Assembly: GCF_003265705.1 (NCBI RefSeq)
Contig: NW_020312848.1
Coordinates: forward strand, 53,548,765-53,612,764
DNA: 64,000 nucleotides
Direction of reading: 5' to 3'
Origin: Callorhinus ursinus
Lineage: Eukaryota; Chordata; Mammalia; Carnivora; Otariidae
The notes below the pieces were generated by a model. That model saw nothing but the letters and a program-made list of their open reading frames with translations, ran no database searches and was not told where the DNA came from. Of this stretch, positions 25,870 through 36,843 are shown in pieces. How positions within the stretch are numbered: the stretch's first letter is position 1; the number at the start of each line of letters is the position of its first letter. A program made the position numbers and the translations under genes.

Positions 25870-27660
25870 TTCACTTATTTTTTACACAAGTAAAAAGTCA
25901 TTGTAGAGGATTTATGATTTTAGTATTTACTGCTACATTACTATTTAACGTTGCATTGACCCTAATGTTGCTAGAAGAGAGTAGAAGAGAGGTTTTAGTG
26001 AAAAGAAGGTGCTGTATAAGTTTAATCACATCAGTATACTTTTCATGTAGTGAAAGCATTCCCTAATACGTATACTTCATGGACATAAGCCTACATTAAT
26101 GGAGAACTGTGGGCTGTGTTAGAATGATGATGTTTTACTTGCTTTATACTTAATTTACTCATTTAGTAGACATTCCTTGAGTGCCTGTGGTCCCTGATCT
26201 TAGAGGCTTAAATAAGTATAAACATGTTTGTACCTAAAAGAATGTTCCCCAGGAAGTTGCAGGACATCTAACATCTCTCACCCTTACCTATTAAGTATTA
26301 GTGGTTCTTATCAATTATTATGACAACTGAAAGTGCCCTCTCAAATTCTTGAAACTCTCAGTGGTGCTAGTATTGTTGAGAAAGACTGTTTGATTATTTA
26401 TAGGTGAGTCTCTGTAATTCAGTTTTTCCTTTATGACACATTTTATTTAACCATAAGTTAGTGGTTTCAGAAATCAGATTCAGTGATGCATTATGAATAA
26501 AGTCACAACATTTACTCAGCTAAGGACATTAGAAATAAGGTGAGAGTTGCTCTAATATTCAGCACAGAAAATTGAAAGATGTAGTGTGGGAGAGAAAAGG
26601 TAAGTTCCTTTTGCGACATCACAAAGCATGCTAGTGGTAATGCACTTTTTACTGACCCGTGCTGTGTCCCTGTACATTGGAAATATTGTTCTTAATCTCC
26701 TGTGTGTTAAGACTGATTTTACTTTTTATCAATAACAGAGCCAAGAAGATGAAAAAAAAAATTAAAGCCCATTAATATTGTATCTTTCCTATATTGTGTT
26801 TAAAATTAATTTACAACTGCTTTTATTTTACTCTCCTTTTTTCTCTCTTTTCATTACTTCGAGTATCTTTGCTTTGGTACTTGCTATTCCTTTGTCATCA
26901 CTGCTTGTCTTTTCTTTTTACTGGCTTCTTAAATCCTGCTGCATTGCTTTTTGCCTTTCCTTCTTTAATCTTTTCTCTTCTGTTTAATTTTTAAATCCTT
27001 TGCCCTTTATCTTTCTTTCAGTCTTTTTAGCTGCTCTCTCTTCCTTTGATTTCCTCTTAAACGTTACTTCTTCTTAACATTGTGTTATTGATTTTTCTTT
27101 TTGTTTTATCTTTTTAATTTTACGTTTTCCTTTGTATATAAGGAAAACCTCCTCTGCCAACCGATACTGAATTAAAGAGAGAAATACTACTAAATCCTCC
27201 ATACCACATGGAAAAAAAACAACCATATTTATTCAGACTTACTGTGTGGATACTGAAAGATTTATAGGACACATTTTCTTCTCTTTTTTTTTATTCTTTT
27301 GTTTTGAATCAAAGCCCAAATAATTGATGTGCTCATATATAGCAAATTCAATTATTTTCCATCTTTCTAATATGCTAACTTCAACTGTATACAAAATATG
27401 CTTTTGAGATGTAAACATTTGTTTGTAGCTAGACCACAAGTAATTTTGCCTTTTATTAAATCTTTGGGATTAACTGGAATACATTTATAATACTATTATG
27501 AGCACAGATCAAGGGTTATAATAAAAAATAAGAGATTATAATACAATTGTAATTCTTCCACAAAAGTACTTTATCCAAATAGCCTATGCATTTGGCTTAA
27601 TATATGCTAATTTTTAATAGTAATTTTATTTATAACCCACTTTTCTTGGAATTTTAGAAG
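25870..27660. other. No gene; pyrimidine-rich region
   Basis: AT-rich. From about 26.8 to 27.1 kb the plus strand is T/C-rich, which gives two overlapping hydrophobic Leu/Phe/Ser open frames (26778-26994). I regard these as composition artefacts. No exon or RNA gene recognised. Confidence 0.5.
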
Positions 27661-27681
27661 GATCTGAAGGAAATACATTAC

Positions 27682-27743
27682 AGCATTGCACAGTGGCAGT
27701 ATCATAGCTGATGAGGTTTATCCAAGGTGCGATTATTGCTAAT
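27682..27743 (+). pseudogene. U4: 3'-truncated U4 snRNA retropseudogene
   Basis: About 62-65 bases match the 5' part of spliceosomal U4 snRNA in one block. They begin AGCATTGCACAGTGGCAG (U4: AGCTTTGCGCAGTGGCAG) and run through ATGAGGTTTATCC to GCGATTATTGCTAATTGA, the region that pairs with U6. I count about seven substitutions against mammalian U4, several of them CpG decay (GCGC to GCAC, ATCG to ATCA, CCGA to CCAA, GGCG to GGTG). The copy stops near U4 nucleotide 65, so the 3' stem-loops and Sm site are missing. There is no poly-A. A perfect 16-bp duplication TGAAGGAAATACATTA flanks it at 27665-27680 and 27744-27759; the last three bases TGA are shared with U4. This fits the class III, self-primed snRNA pseudogenes. 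It is not functional. Confidence 0.94.
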
Positions 27744-27974
27744 TGAAGGAAATACATTAACAAAACTCCACTAAACTGGGTTGGTTTTTGGTGTGTGAGT
27801 CTGTCCATAGGCACTCTAAGCAGTATCTGTGATGTGGAGATCTAGATAGTCACTTTTCACAGAGGGAGAGGAGCAGATAACTATTATAAGGAAAAGCAGA
27901 AGTGCATGAAACTTGGGTGTATCGTTTCTGCTTCAAGCAAGAAAATTCTTCAGGGATATTCTCTGGTTGAAGAG

Positions 27975-28060
27975 AGACCAGGACAGATCAAGTGTCTTGC
28001 CTTAGTTCACACACAGAAATGGTAGAGCTAGGAATTGAATTCAGATTTATTTTATTGATC
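27975..28060 (-). repeat. MIR fragment, antisense
   Basis: CAAGTGTCTTGCCTTAGTTC, ACACACAGAAATGG and TAGAGCTAGGAATTGAATTC match the antisense MIR core. Confidence 0.75.
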
Positions 28061-28285
28061 ATCTGACTTCACATTTGTCTTACATATTTATACATTCTGT
28101 TGATTACAGTTCTTATCCATACCCAAGTTTAATTTTACTTGTAGTTCATTCGATAGACAGAAATGTAGTATTCTCAAATATCTCTTCATTACTGCTTATG
28201 ATAGCTTTATACACATATATAGTAAATTATTATATGTATAAGTAATATATATTATTCATTTTATGTAATTTTATTTTATTTTATT

Positions 28286-28477
28286 TTTTAAAAAAGATTT
28301 TATTTATTTATTTGACAGAGATGCAGCGAGAGAAGGAACACAAGCAGGGGGAGTGGGAGAGGGAGAAGCAGGCTTCCCGCTGAGCAGGGAGCCCGATGTG
28401 GGGCTCGATCCCAGGACCCTGGGACCATGACCTGAGCCAAAGGCAGATGCTTAAGGACTGAGCCACCCAGGCGCCCC
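28286..28477 (-). mobile_element. SINEC copy, antisense
   Basis: Minus-strand head GGGGCGCCTGGGTGGCTCAG, a body containing CAGGGAGCCCGATGTGGGGC on the plus strand, and an AAGATTTTATTTATTTATTT tail. The tail extends into a (TTTTA)n run at about 28264-28290. A possible duplication (TATTATTCATTTTA against TATTATTGATATTTTA) flanks it but is imperfect. The low divergence suggests a young copy. Confidence 0.95.
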
Positions 28478-28479
28478 TA

Positions 28480-29115
28480 TTATTGATATTTTAAACAATA
28501 GCTCTCTCATCCATTAATTTCACTGAACAAACATTACTGAAGCTTACTATTTTTAAGGCCAACAGAGTTGTTTTTCTCTGTTAGATGATGATTTTTAAAT
28601 TCTTATGTGCTTTTTATGATAATGTTGTTGGTGTAACCTTTGGTTTTCCACTGCTTAGGGTTAGACTAGTTTGCATTTATTCTGCCCAGGAAGAAAGGGC
28701 TTACTAAGTAAATGGGTAATGTCCACAGAATTTTAGTGATGCATATCAAATATATTTAAAATAACTATTTTCTGACAACTAATGACTTTAGAAATAAAAA
28801 CTTGGTATTTTAGTTGTATATTTCATGTTAAAACTTTGAAAGGGCCCTTTACTAAATAACATTTTCTTTACCTAGTTTTTCCATTGTAACTAGGTAAAGG
28901 AATGAAACTTAACTTTGTTTGCTAATTTGATAATTTTAGACTATTAATTCCACAAACCTGATGAAATTTTTGAAAACTTCCTTTTACAAACATGTCTCAC
29001 TCAAGATACCCAGGGTTAAAATCTTAGAAATCCTGTTTGGTGTTCTGTGCATGTGTGTGTGTTTAAAATGCACTCGTGATACTCTTAATAGATTGTGATT
29101 TACACCTTTCATCAG
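28480..29115. other. No gene recognised
   Basis: AT-rich with no named repeat. A short inverted pair ACTAGGTAAAG / TTTACCTAGTT lies at 28869-28899. Confidence 0.45.
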
Positions 29116-29119
29116 TTTA

Positions 29120-29290
29120 TACCAGTCATTTACAAAATATGGTTCAGCATCATTATCATCTGAGAATTTCTGCTAGAAATGCCAATTTTTTGGCCCCAGC
29201 CTGTACTTGTTGAATCATACACTGTGGGTGTGGGATCAGCAATCAGTCTTTGTATTCATAAACTTTGCAGGCAATTCTGGTATAGCCTCA
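29120..29290 (+). repeat. MER5/hAT-type DNA transposon fossil
   Basis: AATATGGTTCAGCATCATTA, ATCTGAGAATTTCTGCTAG, GGCCCCAGCCTGTACTTGTT, GGGATCAGCAATCAGTC and a CAGGCAATTCTGGTATA end are the usual order of a MER5-like non-autonomous hAT element. The family assignment is from memory. Confidence 0.55.
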
Positions 29291-29424
29291 TGCCCAGTTC
29301 CACTTATTTACATGATCTTCCTCTTTGGTTAGTATAATTTTACTTGTTTTTTAAAATAAGTTTTCTTACTATGTAATCTCTGAGTGGATTGTAATAGTCA
29401 ATAACACCCAATGTGTGTAAGTCC

Positions 29425-29815
29425 ATATATTAGTTAGTACTTGCTGGCATAAAAAATACCATAGACTGACTGGGTGGCTTAAGCAACAGAAATTTATTTC
29501 TCACTGTTCTGGAGACTGGAACTCCAAAATTAGGGTGCCAGTATGGTTGAATTCTGGTTAGAGCTTTCTTCGTGGATTGCCTTCTCACTGTATCCTCACA
29601 TGGTGGAGAAAGAGAGGGAGAGAGAAATAGAAAGGGAGATCTCTGTTGTCTCTCTTATGAGGGCACTAATCCTATCATGTAGGCTCTACTCTCATGACCT
29701 CATCTAAACCTAATTTAGATGAGGCTCCATCTCCGAATACCATCACATTGGTGATTAGGGCTTCAGCATATGAATTTGGAATGGGGGGGACAAAGTACAG
29801 TCCACTGCAGTCCAA
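29425..29815 (+). repeat. Ancient mammalian interspersed repeat, family not named
   Basis: AATACCATAGACTGACTGGG, CAACAGAAATTTATTTCTCA, CTGTTCTGGAGACTGGAACT, CTGTATCCTCACATGGTGG and GAATACCATCACATTGG form a very common mammalian repeat. I recognise the sequence but do not assign a family name. It is probably LTR- or MER-class. Confidence 0.7.
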
Positions 29816-30244
29816 TTTTGTTGGCTTTATTCCTTGTATAAAATAAGAAGTGATACTAAAGTTAAAAGACTTTTGAAGTCTAGTCCAAATTTCTTCCTTA
29901 AGTAATAGTGTACCTCTTTAATCTTAGTTTCTTTCTTTGAAATTCTTATAAGGATGTAGGCGATATGTAGCAAAAGATTGTTGGAAAATTAAAAAGTAAT
30001 GGATATATGAGTGAATGGTATTAGGCTACAATATTGTATAACTGTAATAAAGGTTATGATCAATATTTTTTTGTTTTGTATGTTAGCTGCCTGTGTTTCA
30101 GTCAGTAACTTATCAGCCCATCTAAGCAATGAACTGTATGACACCCAAAGAATCTCATGATTGGAGAGATCGCAGAAATCATCCAGACTGCCTTCTACCT
30201 GATACAGAAGTCCACTCTAGAGCATCCCGACTTTGTTTTGAATG

Positions 30245-30330
30245 CTGTCAGTCCCTGTAATAGGGTTCCTCAGAGAAACAGAACCAATAGGGTGTGTGTG
30301 TGTAGAGAGAGAAAGAAAGAGAAAAGGAGG

Positions 30331-30387
<57 letters not shown>

Positions 30388-30735
30388 TTTAAGGAATTGG
30401 GGTTGGCAAGTCTGAAATCTGCAGGGCATACACCCAGGCTGGAGATCCTGGGAAGAGTCAATGTTGCAATTCATGTCCAAGGCAGTTTGGAGGCAGAATT
30501 CCCTATTCTTCAGGACATTTCTGTCTTTTTGTCTTTGACACTTTCAACAGTTTGGATAAAGTCCACCCACATTATGGAGGGTAATCTGCTTTACTCAAAT
30601 GTTAATCCCATCTAAAAATTACCTCCACAGTGACATCTAGATTGGTGTTTGACTAAATATCTTAGTATCATGGCCTAGCAAAGTTAACACATAAACTCAA
30701 CTATCACAGCATCCTTTAATATTTAGAGTCAATTC
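30245..30735 (+). repeat. Ancient mammalian repeat with expanded TG/GA tract
   Basis: GGGTTCCTCAGAGAAACAGA, then (TG)n(GA)n, TTTAAGGAATTGG, CTGAAATCTGCAGGGCATAC, CCCACATTATGGAGGG and AATCTGCTTTACTCAAATG match a widespread mammalian repeat in which a simple-sequence tract sits at the same place. I do not assign the family name. The 152-codon open frame at 30157-30615 runs through this low-complexity tract and is not a gene. Confidence 0.7.
30293..30382. repeat. (TG)n-(GA)n microsatellite
   Basis: A short TG run is followed by GAAA/GGGA variants and about 45 bases of pure GA. It is likely length-polymorphic. Confidence 0.97.
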
Positions 30736-30739
30736 TATT

Positions 30740-31185
30740 TTAAAAATATTATGTAACCCTTCTAGCTTTCAAATGATATGAAAATAAGATATAATAAATA
30801 GATATATGTAAATGAATGAAGAAGTGAATGGATAAATAGATAAATGCTAGCCAATACCAGATATATTACCTTTACTTATTAATAAATAAAAAGATTCAAC
30901 TCCCTCTCAACTCTGGAAACTTCAGCTAACAGAAGTGTGTGGAGAGCACACTGATTGATTCACTGACACAGTAGTGAATCACAGAACTCTTTGTTTGACC
31001 TTACCCAGTATGGTTAACATTTCAAGGTCGCTACTGTGTTGAATGTCTCATTTGGGATCCAAGAGAGATTTTGGTGTAGTGGTGTGAGAATAGGAAGATG
31101 AAAATTAATGGGATGAATATAAAATCTTGTCCTTACCTTTCAGAAAAGTTGTAGTAGTGTGGATAAAAAAGGCACCTTAGAAATA
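30740..31185. other. No gene recognised
   Basis: AT-rich, with a short imperfect (GATA)-like run near 30790-30845. No exon or RNA gene. Confidence 0.45.
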
Positions 31186-31196
31186 TACCAACTCAA

Positions 31197-31343
31197 GGGG
31201 TGCCTCGGTGGCTCAGTTGGTTAAGCATAGGACTCTTGACCTCAGCTCATGTCTAGATCTCAGGGTTGTGAGTTTAAGCCCCACGTTGGGCTCCATGACA
31301 AAACAAACAAACAAACAAAAAAGCAAAAAAAAAAAAACAAACC
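31197..31343 (+). mobile_element. SINEC copy, short-body variant
   Basis: The head GGGGTGCCTCGGTGGCTCAG and tRNA-like part are followed directly by a (CAAA)n/poly-A tail without the usual CT-rich body. A perfect 10-bp duplication ACCAACTCAA lies at 31187-31196 and 31344-31353. Confidence 0.95.
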
Positions 31344-31479
31344 ACCAACTCAAAATACCACAGATTGGAGGAATTGGTAAAACAGATTGTATCTTCAACA
31401 CAGCTGTTGCCTAATATGGGACAAAGGATAGATTTGAGTTGTTATAAGATAGTTATAGTAGTTATAATCTACTCTTGGT

Positions 31480-31682
31480 AAAACTTTTTATATTAGAGAG
31501 AGGGAGAGCACGCATGTGCTTGCATGGAGTGAGGAGGGACAGAGGGACACAGAGAGAATCTTAAGCCCCATGTTGGGCCCAGTGTGGAGCCCAACATGGG
31601 ACTTGAACTCATGACCCTGAGATAAGATATGAGCTGAGATCAGGAGTCAGAGGCTTAACTGACTGAGTCACCCAGGTGCCCT
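31480..31682 (-). mobile_element. SINEC copy, antisense, older
   Basis: On the minus strand, GGGCACCTGGGTGACTCAGT is followed by the tRNA-like part and a GA-rich body. The tail is eroded and no clear target duplication is visible. Confidence 0.9.
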
Positions 31683-31854
31683 GAGGTTATGTTGGTTTAA
31701 ATAATATCCTGCCATATATTATATCTAATAAGTTGAAAGTTCTAATACACTTTTCTTTTGTTTTAGGTTATGAATTTCATCCTATAGTTAGTGCCATACA
31801 CATGAAATCAGCCCTCAATTAATGTTAGTTCAGTTGACTTAAAAGTTAGCATCA

Positions 31855-32042
31855 TAGGGCACCTGGGTGGCTCAGTCAGTTAAGCAAGTGTTTGCCTTCA
31901 GCTCAGGTCCTGATCCCAGGGTCCTGGGATGGAGCCCCTTGTTGGACTCCCTACATGAGGGGAGTCTGTTTCTCCCTCTCCCTCTGTACCTCCCTCCACT
32001 TTATGTGCACTCTTCTCTCTCAAAATTTTAAAAACCTTAAAA
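31855..32042 (+). mobile_element. SINEC copy at a twice-used target site (first copy)
   Basis: Head GGGCACCTGGGTGGCTCAGT, CT-rich body and AAAATTTTAAAAACC-type tail. It is flanked by AAAAGTTAGCATCA at 31841-31854 and 32043-32056. The second of these repeats also serves as the left duplication of the next SINE. Confidence 0.95.
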
Positions 32043-32057
32043 AAAAGTTAGCATCAC

Positions 32058-32229
32058 CATTGGGGTGTCTGGGTGGCTCAGTTGGTTCAGCATTGGATTC
32101 TTGATTTTGGCTCAGGTCATGATCTCAGGGTTGTGAGATGGAGCTCCACATTGGGCTCCCTGCTCAGTGAGGAGTCTGCTTGGGATTCTCTTCCTCTCCC
32201 TCTGCCCCTCCCCCTGCACACCTGCTCTC

Positions 32230-32272
<43 letters not shown>

Positions 32273-32282
32273 AATCTTTTTA
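32058..32282 (+). mobile_element. SINEC copy at the same target site (second copy)
   Basis: GGGGTGTCTGGGTGGCTCAG head, CT-rich body and an expanded (AAAT)n tail. It is flanked by AAAAGTTAGCATCACCA (32043-32059) and AAAAGTTAGCATTGCCA (32283-32299), so three copies of the target sequence surround two same-strand SINEs. Exact edges may shift by a few bases. Confidence 0.94.
32231..32274. repeat. (AAAT)n microsatellite in a SINE tail
   Basis: Eleven near-perfect AAAT units, grown from the tail of the SINE at 32058-32282. Confidence 0.97.
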
Positions 32283-32476
32283 AAAAGTTAGCATTGCCAA
32301 ATAGCTTTCGGAACAATAACTTCATATGATATTCTCTAATGATAAGCTGATTGGTAAGACAGCAGAACTGCAATCAAGCAAATAAGTCATTAAGGGGGAG
32401 GTTTTAGTGGAGTATGACCTAAAGAATCTTCATCAACCTGTAACTCTTTATAATTTTTCTTAAAACCACTTCTCTA

Positions 32477-32486
32477 TGTCTCTGAG
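32477..32486. repeat. Left target-site duplication of the full-length L1
   Basis: TGTCTCTGAG, identical to 39576-39585. Two G residues separate it from the poly-T (L1 3' tail on the minus strand). Confidence 0.8.
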
Positions 32487-32949
32487 GGTTTTTTTAAATT
32501 TTTTTATTGTTATGTTAATCACCATACATTACATCATTAGTTTTTGATGTAGTGTTCCATGATTCATTGTTTGGGCATAACACCCAGTGCTCCATGCAGA
32601 ACGTGCCCTCTTTAATACCCATCACTGGGCTAACCCATCCCCCCCAACCCCCTCCCCTCTAGAACCCTCAGTTTGTTTTTCAGAGTCCATCATCTCTCAT
32701 GGTTCGTCTCCCCCTCCAACTTACTCCCCTTCATTCTTCCCCTCCTGCTATCTTCTTCTTCTTTTTTTTCTTAACATATATTGCATTATTTGTTTCAGAA
32801 GTACACATCTGTGATTCAATAGTCTTGCACAATTCACAGCGCTCACCATAGCACATACCCTCCCCAATGTCTATCACCCAGCCACCCCATCCCTCCCACC
32901 CCCCACCACTCCAGCAACCCTCAGTTTGTTTCCTGAGGTTAAAAATTCC
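32487..32949 (-). other. L1 3' UTR and A-rich tail
   Basis: Lies between the ORF2 stop (32950-32952) and the poly-T. It contains the G-rich stretch seen as CCCCCCAACCCCCTCCCC on the plus strand (32640-32657) and the terminal CATTACATCATTAGTTTTTG block of carnivore L1s. G-rich 3' UTR tracts are usual in mammalian L1s. Confidence 0.85.
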
Positions 32950-35900
32950 TCATATCAGCGAGGTCATATGATACATGTCTTTCGCTGATTGACTTATTTC
33001 ACTCAGTGTAACACCCTCCAATTCCATCCACGTCGTTGCAAATGGCAATATCTCATTCCCTTTTATGGCTGCATAATATTCCATTGTGTATATATATCAC
33101 GCCTTCTTTATCCATTCATCTCTCACTGGACATCTTGACTCTTTCCACAGTTTGGCTATTGTGGACATTGCTGCTATAAACATTGGGGTGCACGTACCCC
33201 TTCGGATCCCTACATTTGTATCTTTGGGGTAAATACCCAGTAGTGCAATTGCTGGATCGTATGGTAGCTCTATTTTCAACTGTTTGAGGAACCTCCATAC
33301 TGTTTTCCAGAGTGGTTGCACCAGCTTGCATTCCCACCAACAGTATAGGAGGGTTCCCCTTTCTCCGCATCCCCGCCAATATCTGTCCTTTCCTGACTTG
33401 TTAATTTTAGCCATTCTGACTGGTGTGAGGTGGTATCTCATTGAGGTTTTGATTTGGATTTCCCTGATGCCGAGTGATGTTGAGCACTTTTTCATGTGTC
33501 CGTTGGCCATTTGGATGTCTTCTTTGGAAAAATGTCTGTTCATGTCTTCTGCCCATTTCTTAATTGGATTATTTGTTCTTTGGGTGTTGAGTTTGATAAG
33601 TTCTTAATAGATTTTGGATACTAGCCCTTTATCTGATAGGTCATTTGCAAATATTTTCTCCCATTCTGTCGGTTGTCTTTTGGTTTTGTGGACTGTTTCT
33701 TTTGCTGTGCAAAAGCTTTTTATCTTGATGAAATCCCAATAGTTCATTTTTGCCTTTCCTTCCCTTGCCTTTGGCGATGTTTCTAGGAAGAAGTTGCTGT
33801 GGCTGAGGTCGAAGAGGTTGCTACCTGTGTTCTCCTATAGGATTTTGAGGAACTCCTGTCTCACGTTTAGGTCTTTCAACCATTTGGAGTCTATTTTTGT
33901 GTGTGGTGTAAGGAAATGGTCCGGTTTCATTCTTCTGCATGTGGCTGTCCAATTTTCCCAACACCATTTGTTGAAGAGACTGTCTTTATTCCATTGGACA
34001 TTCTTTCCTGCTTTGTCAAAGATGAGTTGACCATAGAGTTGAGGGTCCATTTCTGGGCTCTCGATTCTGTTCCATTGATCTATGTGTCTGTTTTTGTGCC
34101 AGTACTATACTGTCTTGATGATGACAGCTTTGTAATAGAGCTGGAAGACCGGAATTGTGATGCCACCGGCTTTGCTTTTCTTTTTCAATATTCCTCTGGC
34201 TATTCGGGGTCTCTTCTGGTTCCATACAAATTTTAGGATTATTTGTTCCATTTCTTTGAAAAAAGTGGATGGTATTTTGATGGGGATTGCATTGAATGTG
34301 TAGATTGCTCTAGGTAGCATTGACATCTTCACAATGTTTGTTCTTCCAATCCATGAGCATGGAACGTTTTTCCATTTCTTTGTGTCTTCTTCAATTTCTT
34401 TCATGAGTATTTTATAGTTTTCTGAGTACAGATCCTTTGCCTCTTTGGTTAGATTTCTTCCTAGGTATCTTATGGTTTTGGGTGCAATTGTAAATGGGAT
34501 CGACTCCTTGATTTGTCACTCTTCTGTCTTGTTATTGGTGTATAGGAATGCCACTGATTTCTGTCCATTGATTTTATATCCTCCTACTTTACTGAATTCC
34601 TGTATGAGTTCTAGCAGTTTTGGGGTGGAGTCTTTTGGGTGTTCCACATACAGTATCATATCATCTGCAAAGAGTGAGAGTTTGACTTCCTCTTTGCCGA
34701 TTTGGATGCCTTTGATTTCTTTTTGTTGTCTGATTGCTGTGGCTAGGACTTCTAATACTATGTTGAATAGCAGTGGTGAGAGTGGACATCCCTGCCGCGT
34801 TCCTGACCTTAGGGGAAAAGCTCGCAGCTTTTCCCCATTGAGAATGATATTCACTGTAGGTTTTTCATACATGGCTTTTATGATATTGAGGTATGTACCC
34901 TCTATCCCTATACTCTGAAGAGTTTTGATCAAGAAAGGATGCTGTACTTTGTCAAATGCTTTTTCTGCATCTATTGAGAGGATCATATGACTCTTGTTCT
35001 TTCTTTTGTTAATGTATTGTATCACGTTGATTGATTTGCGGATGTTGAACCAACTTTGCAGCCCAGGGATAAATCCCACCTGGTCGTGGTGAATAATCCT
35101 TTTAATGTACTGTTGGATCCTATTGGCTAGTATTTTGGTGAGAAATTTTGCATCCATGTTCATCAAGGATATTGGTCTGTAATTCTCCTTTTTGATGGGG
35201 TCTTTGTCTGGTTTTGGGATCAAGGTAAAGGTGGCCTCATAAAATGAGTTTGGAAGTTTTCCTTCCATTTCTATTTTTTGGAATAGTTTCAGGAGAATAG
35301 TATTAATTCTTCTTTAAATGTTTGATAGAATTCCCCTGGGAAGCCATCTAGCCCTGGGCTTTTGTTTGTTGGGAGATTTTTGATGACTGCTTCAATTTCC
35401 TTAGTGGTTATAGGTCTGTTCAGGTTTTCTATTTCTTCCTGGTTCCATTTTGGTAGTTGAAACATCTCTAGGAATGCACCCATTTCTTCCAGGTGATCTA
35501 ATTTGCTGGCATAGAGTTGCTCATAATATGTTCTTAGAATTGTTTGTATTTCTTTGGTGTTGGTTGTGATCGTTCCTCTTTCATTCATGCTTTTGTTGAT
35601 TTGGGTCATTTCTCTTTGCTTTTTGATAAGTCTGGCCAGGGGTTTATCAATCTTGTGAATTCTTTCAAAGAACCAGCTCCTAGTTTCGTTGATCTGTTCT
35701 ACTGTTCTTTTGGTTTCTATTTCATTGATTTCTGCTCTGATCTTCATTATGTCTCTTCTCCTGCTGGGTTTAGGCTTTATTTGCTGTTCTTTCTCCAGCT
35801 CCTGTAGGTGTAGGGTTAGGTTGTGTATTTGAGACCTTTCTTGTTTCTTGAGAAAGGCTTGTATTGCTATATACTTTCCTCTCAGGACTGCCTTTGCTGT

Positions 35901-36762
35901 ATCCCAAAGATTTTGAACAGTTGTGTTTTCATTTTCATTGGTTTCCATGAATTTTTTAATTTCTTCTTTAATTTCCTGGTTGACCCATTCATTCTTTAGT
36001 AGGATGCTCTTTAGCCTCCATGTATTTGAGTTCTTTCCGATGTTCCTCTTGTGATTGAGTTCTAGTTTCAAAGCATTGTGGTCTGAAAATATGCAGGGAA
36101 TGATCCCAGTCTTTTGGTACCGGTTGAGACCTGATTTGTGACCTAGGATGTGATCTATTCTGGAGAATGTTCCATGGGTACTAGAGAAGAATGTGTATTC
36201 CATTGCTTTGGGATGGAATGTTCTGAATATGTCTGTGAAGTCCATTTGGTCCAGTGTGTCCTTTAAAGTCTTTATTTCCTTGTTGATCTTTTGCTTAGAT
36301 GATCTGTCCATTTCAGTGAGGGGGTGTTAAAGTCCCCCACTATTATTGTATTGTTGTCAATGCGTTTCTTTGCTTTTGTTATTAATTGCCTTATATAATT
36401 GGCTGCTCCCATGTTCGGGGCATAGATATTTACAATTGTTAGATATTCTTGTTGAATAGACCCTTAAATAAGATATAGTGTCCTTCTTCATCTCTTATTA
36501 CAGCCTTTGTTTTAAAATCTAATTTGTCTGATATAAGGATTGCCGCCCCAGCTTTCTTTTGGTGTTCATTAGCATGGTAAATGGTTTTCCACCCCCTCAC
36601 TTTCAATGTGGGGGTGCCTTTGGGTCTAAAATGAGTCTCTTGCAGACAGCATATTGATGGATCTTGTTTTTTAATCCAATCTGATAGCCTGTGTCTTTGG
36701 ATTGGGGCATTTAGCCCATTTACATTCAGGGTAACTATTGAAAGATATGAATTTAGTGCCAT
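32950..36762 (-). pseudogene. L1 ORF2 (endonuclease / reverse transcriptase), disrupted
   Basis: Near full length at about 1,270 codons. The endonuclease domain starts with a T-L-N-V-N-G-L-N block, then Q-E-T-H at 36642-36631, V-G-D-F-N at 36339-36325, R-I-D-H at 36161-36150 and S-D-H at 36086-36078. All the usual catalytic landmarks remain readable. The RT domain follows, with T-R-Q-G-C-P-L-S-P and the F-A-D-D active-site box at 34671-34660. A Cys-rich C-terminus with C-W-W-E-C lies at about 33342-33328. Single-base losses break the frame near 36461 (G-run), 36320 (C-run) and 35300. In-frame stops lie at 34516-34518, 34105-34107, 33835-33837, 33604-33606 and 33097-33099. The ORF2 end at 32950-32952 is the natural stop. 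No protein of normal length could be made. Confidence 0.95.
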
Positions 36763-36843
36763 TGTATTGCCTGTAAGGTGACTGTGACTGTATATTGTCT
36801 GTGTTCCTTTCTGATCTATGCTGCTTTTAGGCTCTCTCTTTGC

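Noticed and set aside
26778..26994. Two hydrophobic open frames resembling membrane peptides
   Set aside because: They result from a pyrimidine-rich tract (Leu, Phe and Ser codons) in two overlapping frames, with no start context, splice sites or family match.
30157..30615. 152-codon open frame with a long Arg/Glu run
   Set aside because: The frame is carried by the (TG)n(GA)n microsatellite inside an ancient repeat.
34445..34918. 157-codon plus-strand frame
   Set aside because: Antisense shadow of the L1 reverse-transcriptase domain on the minus strand.
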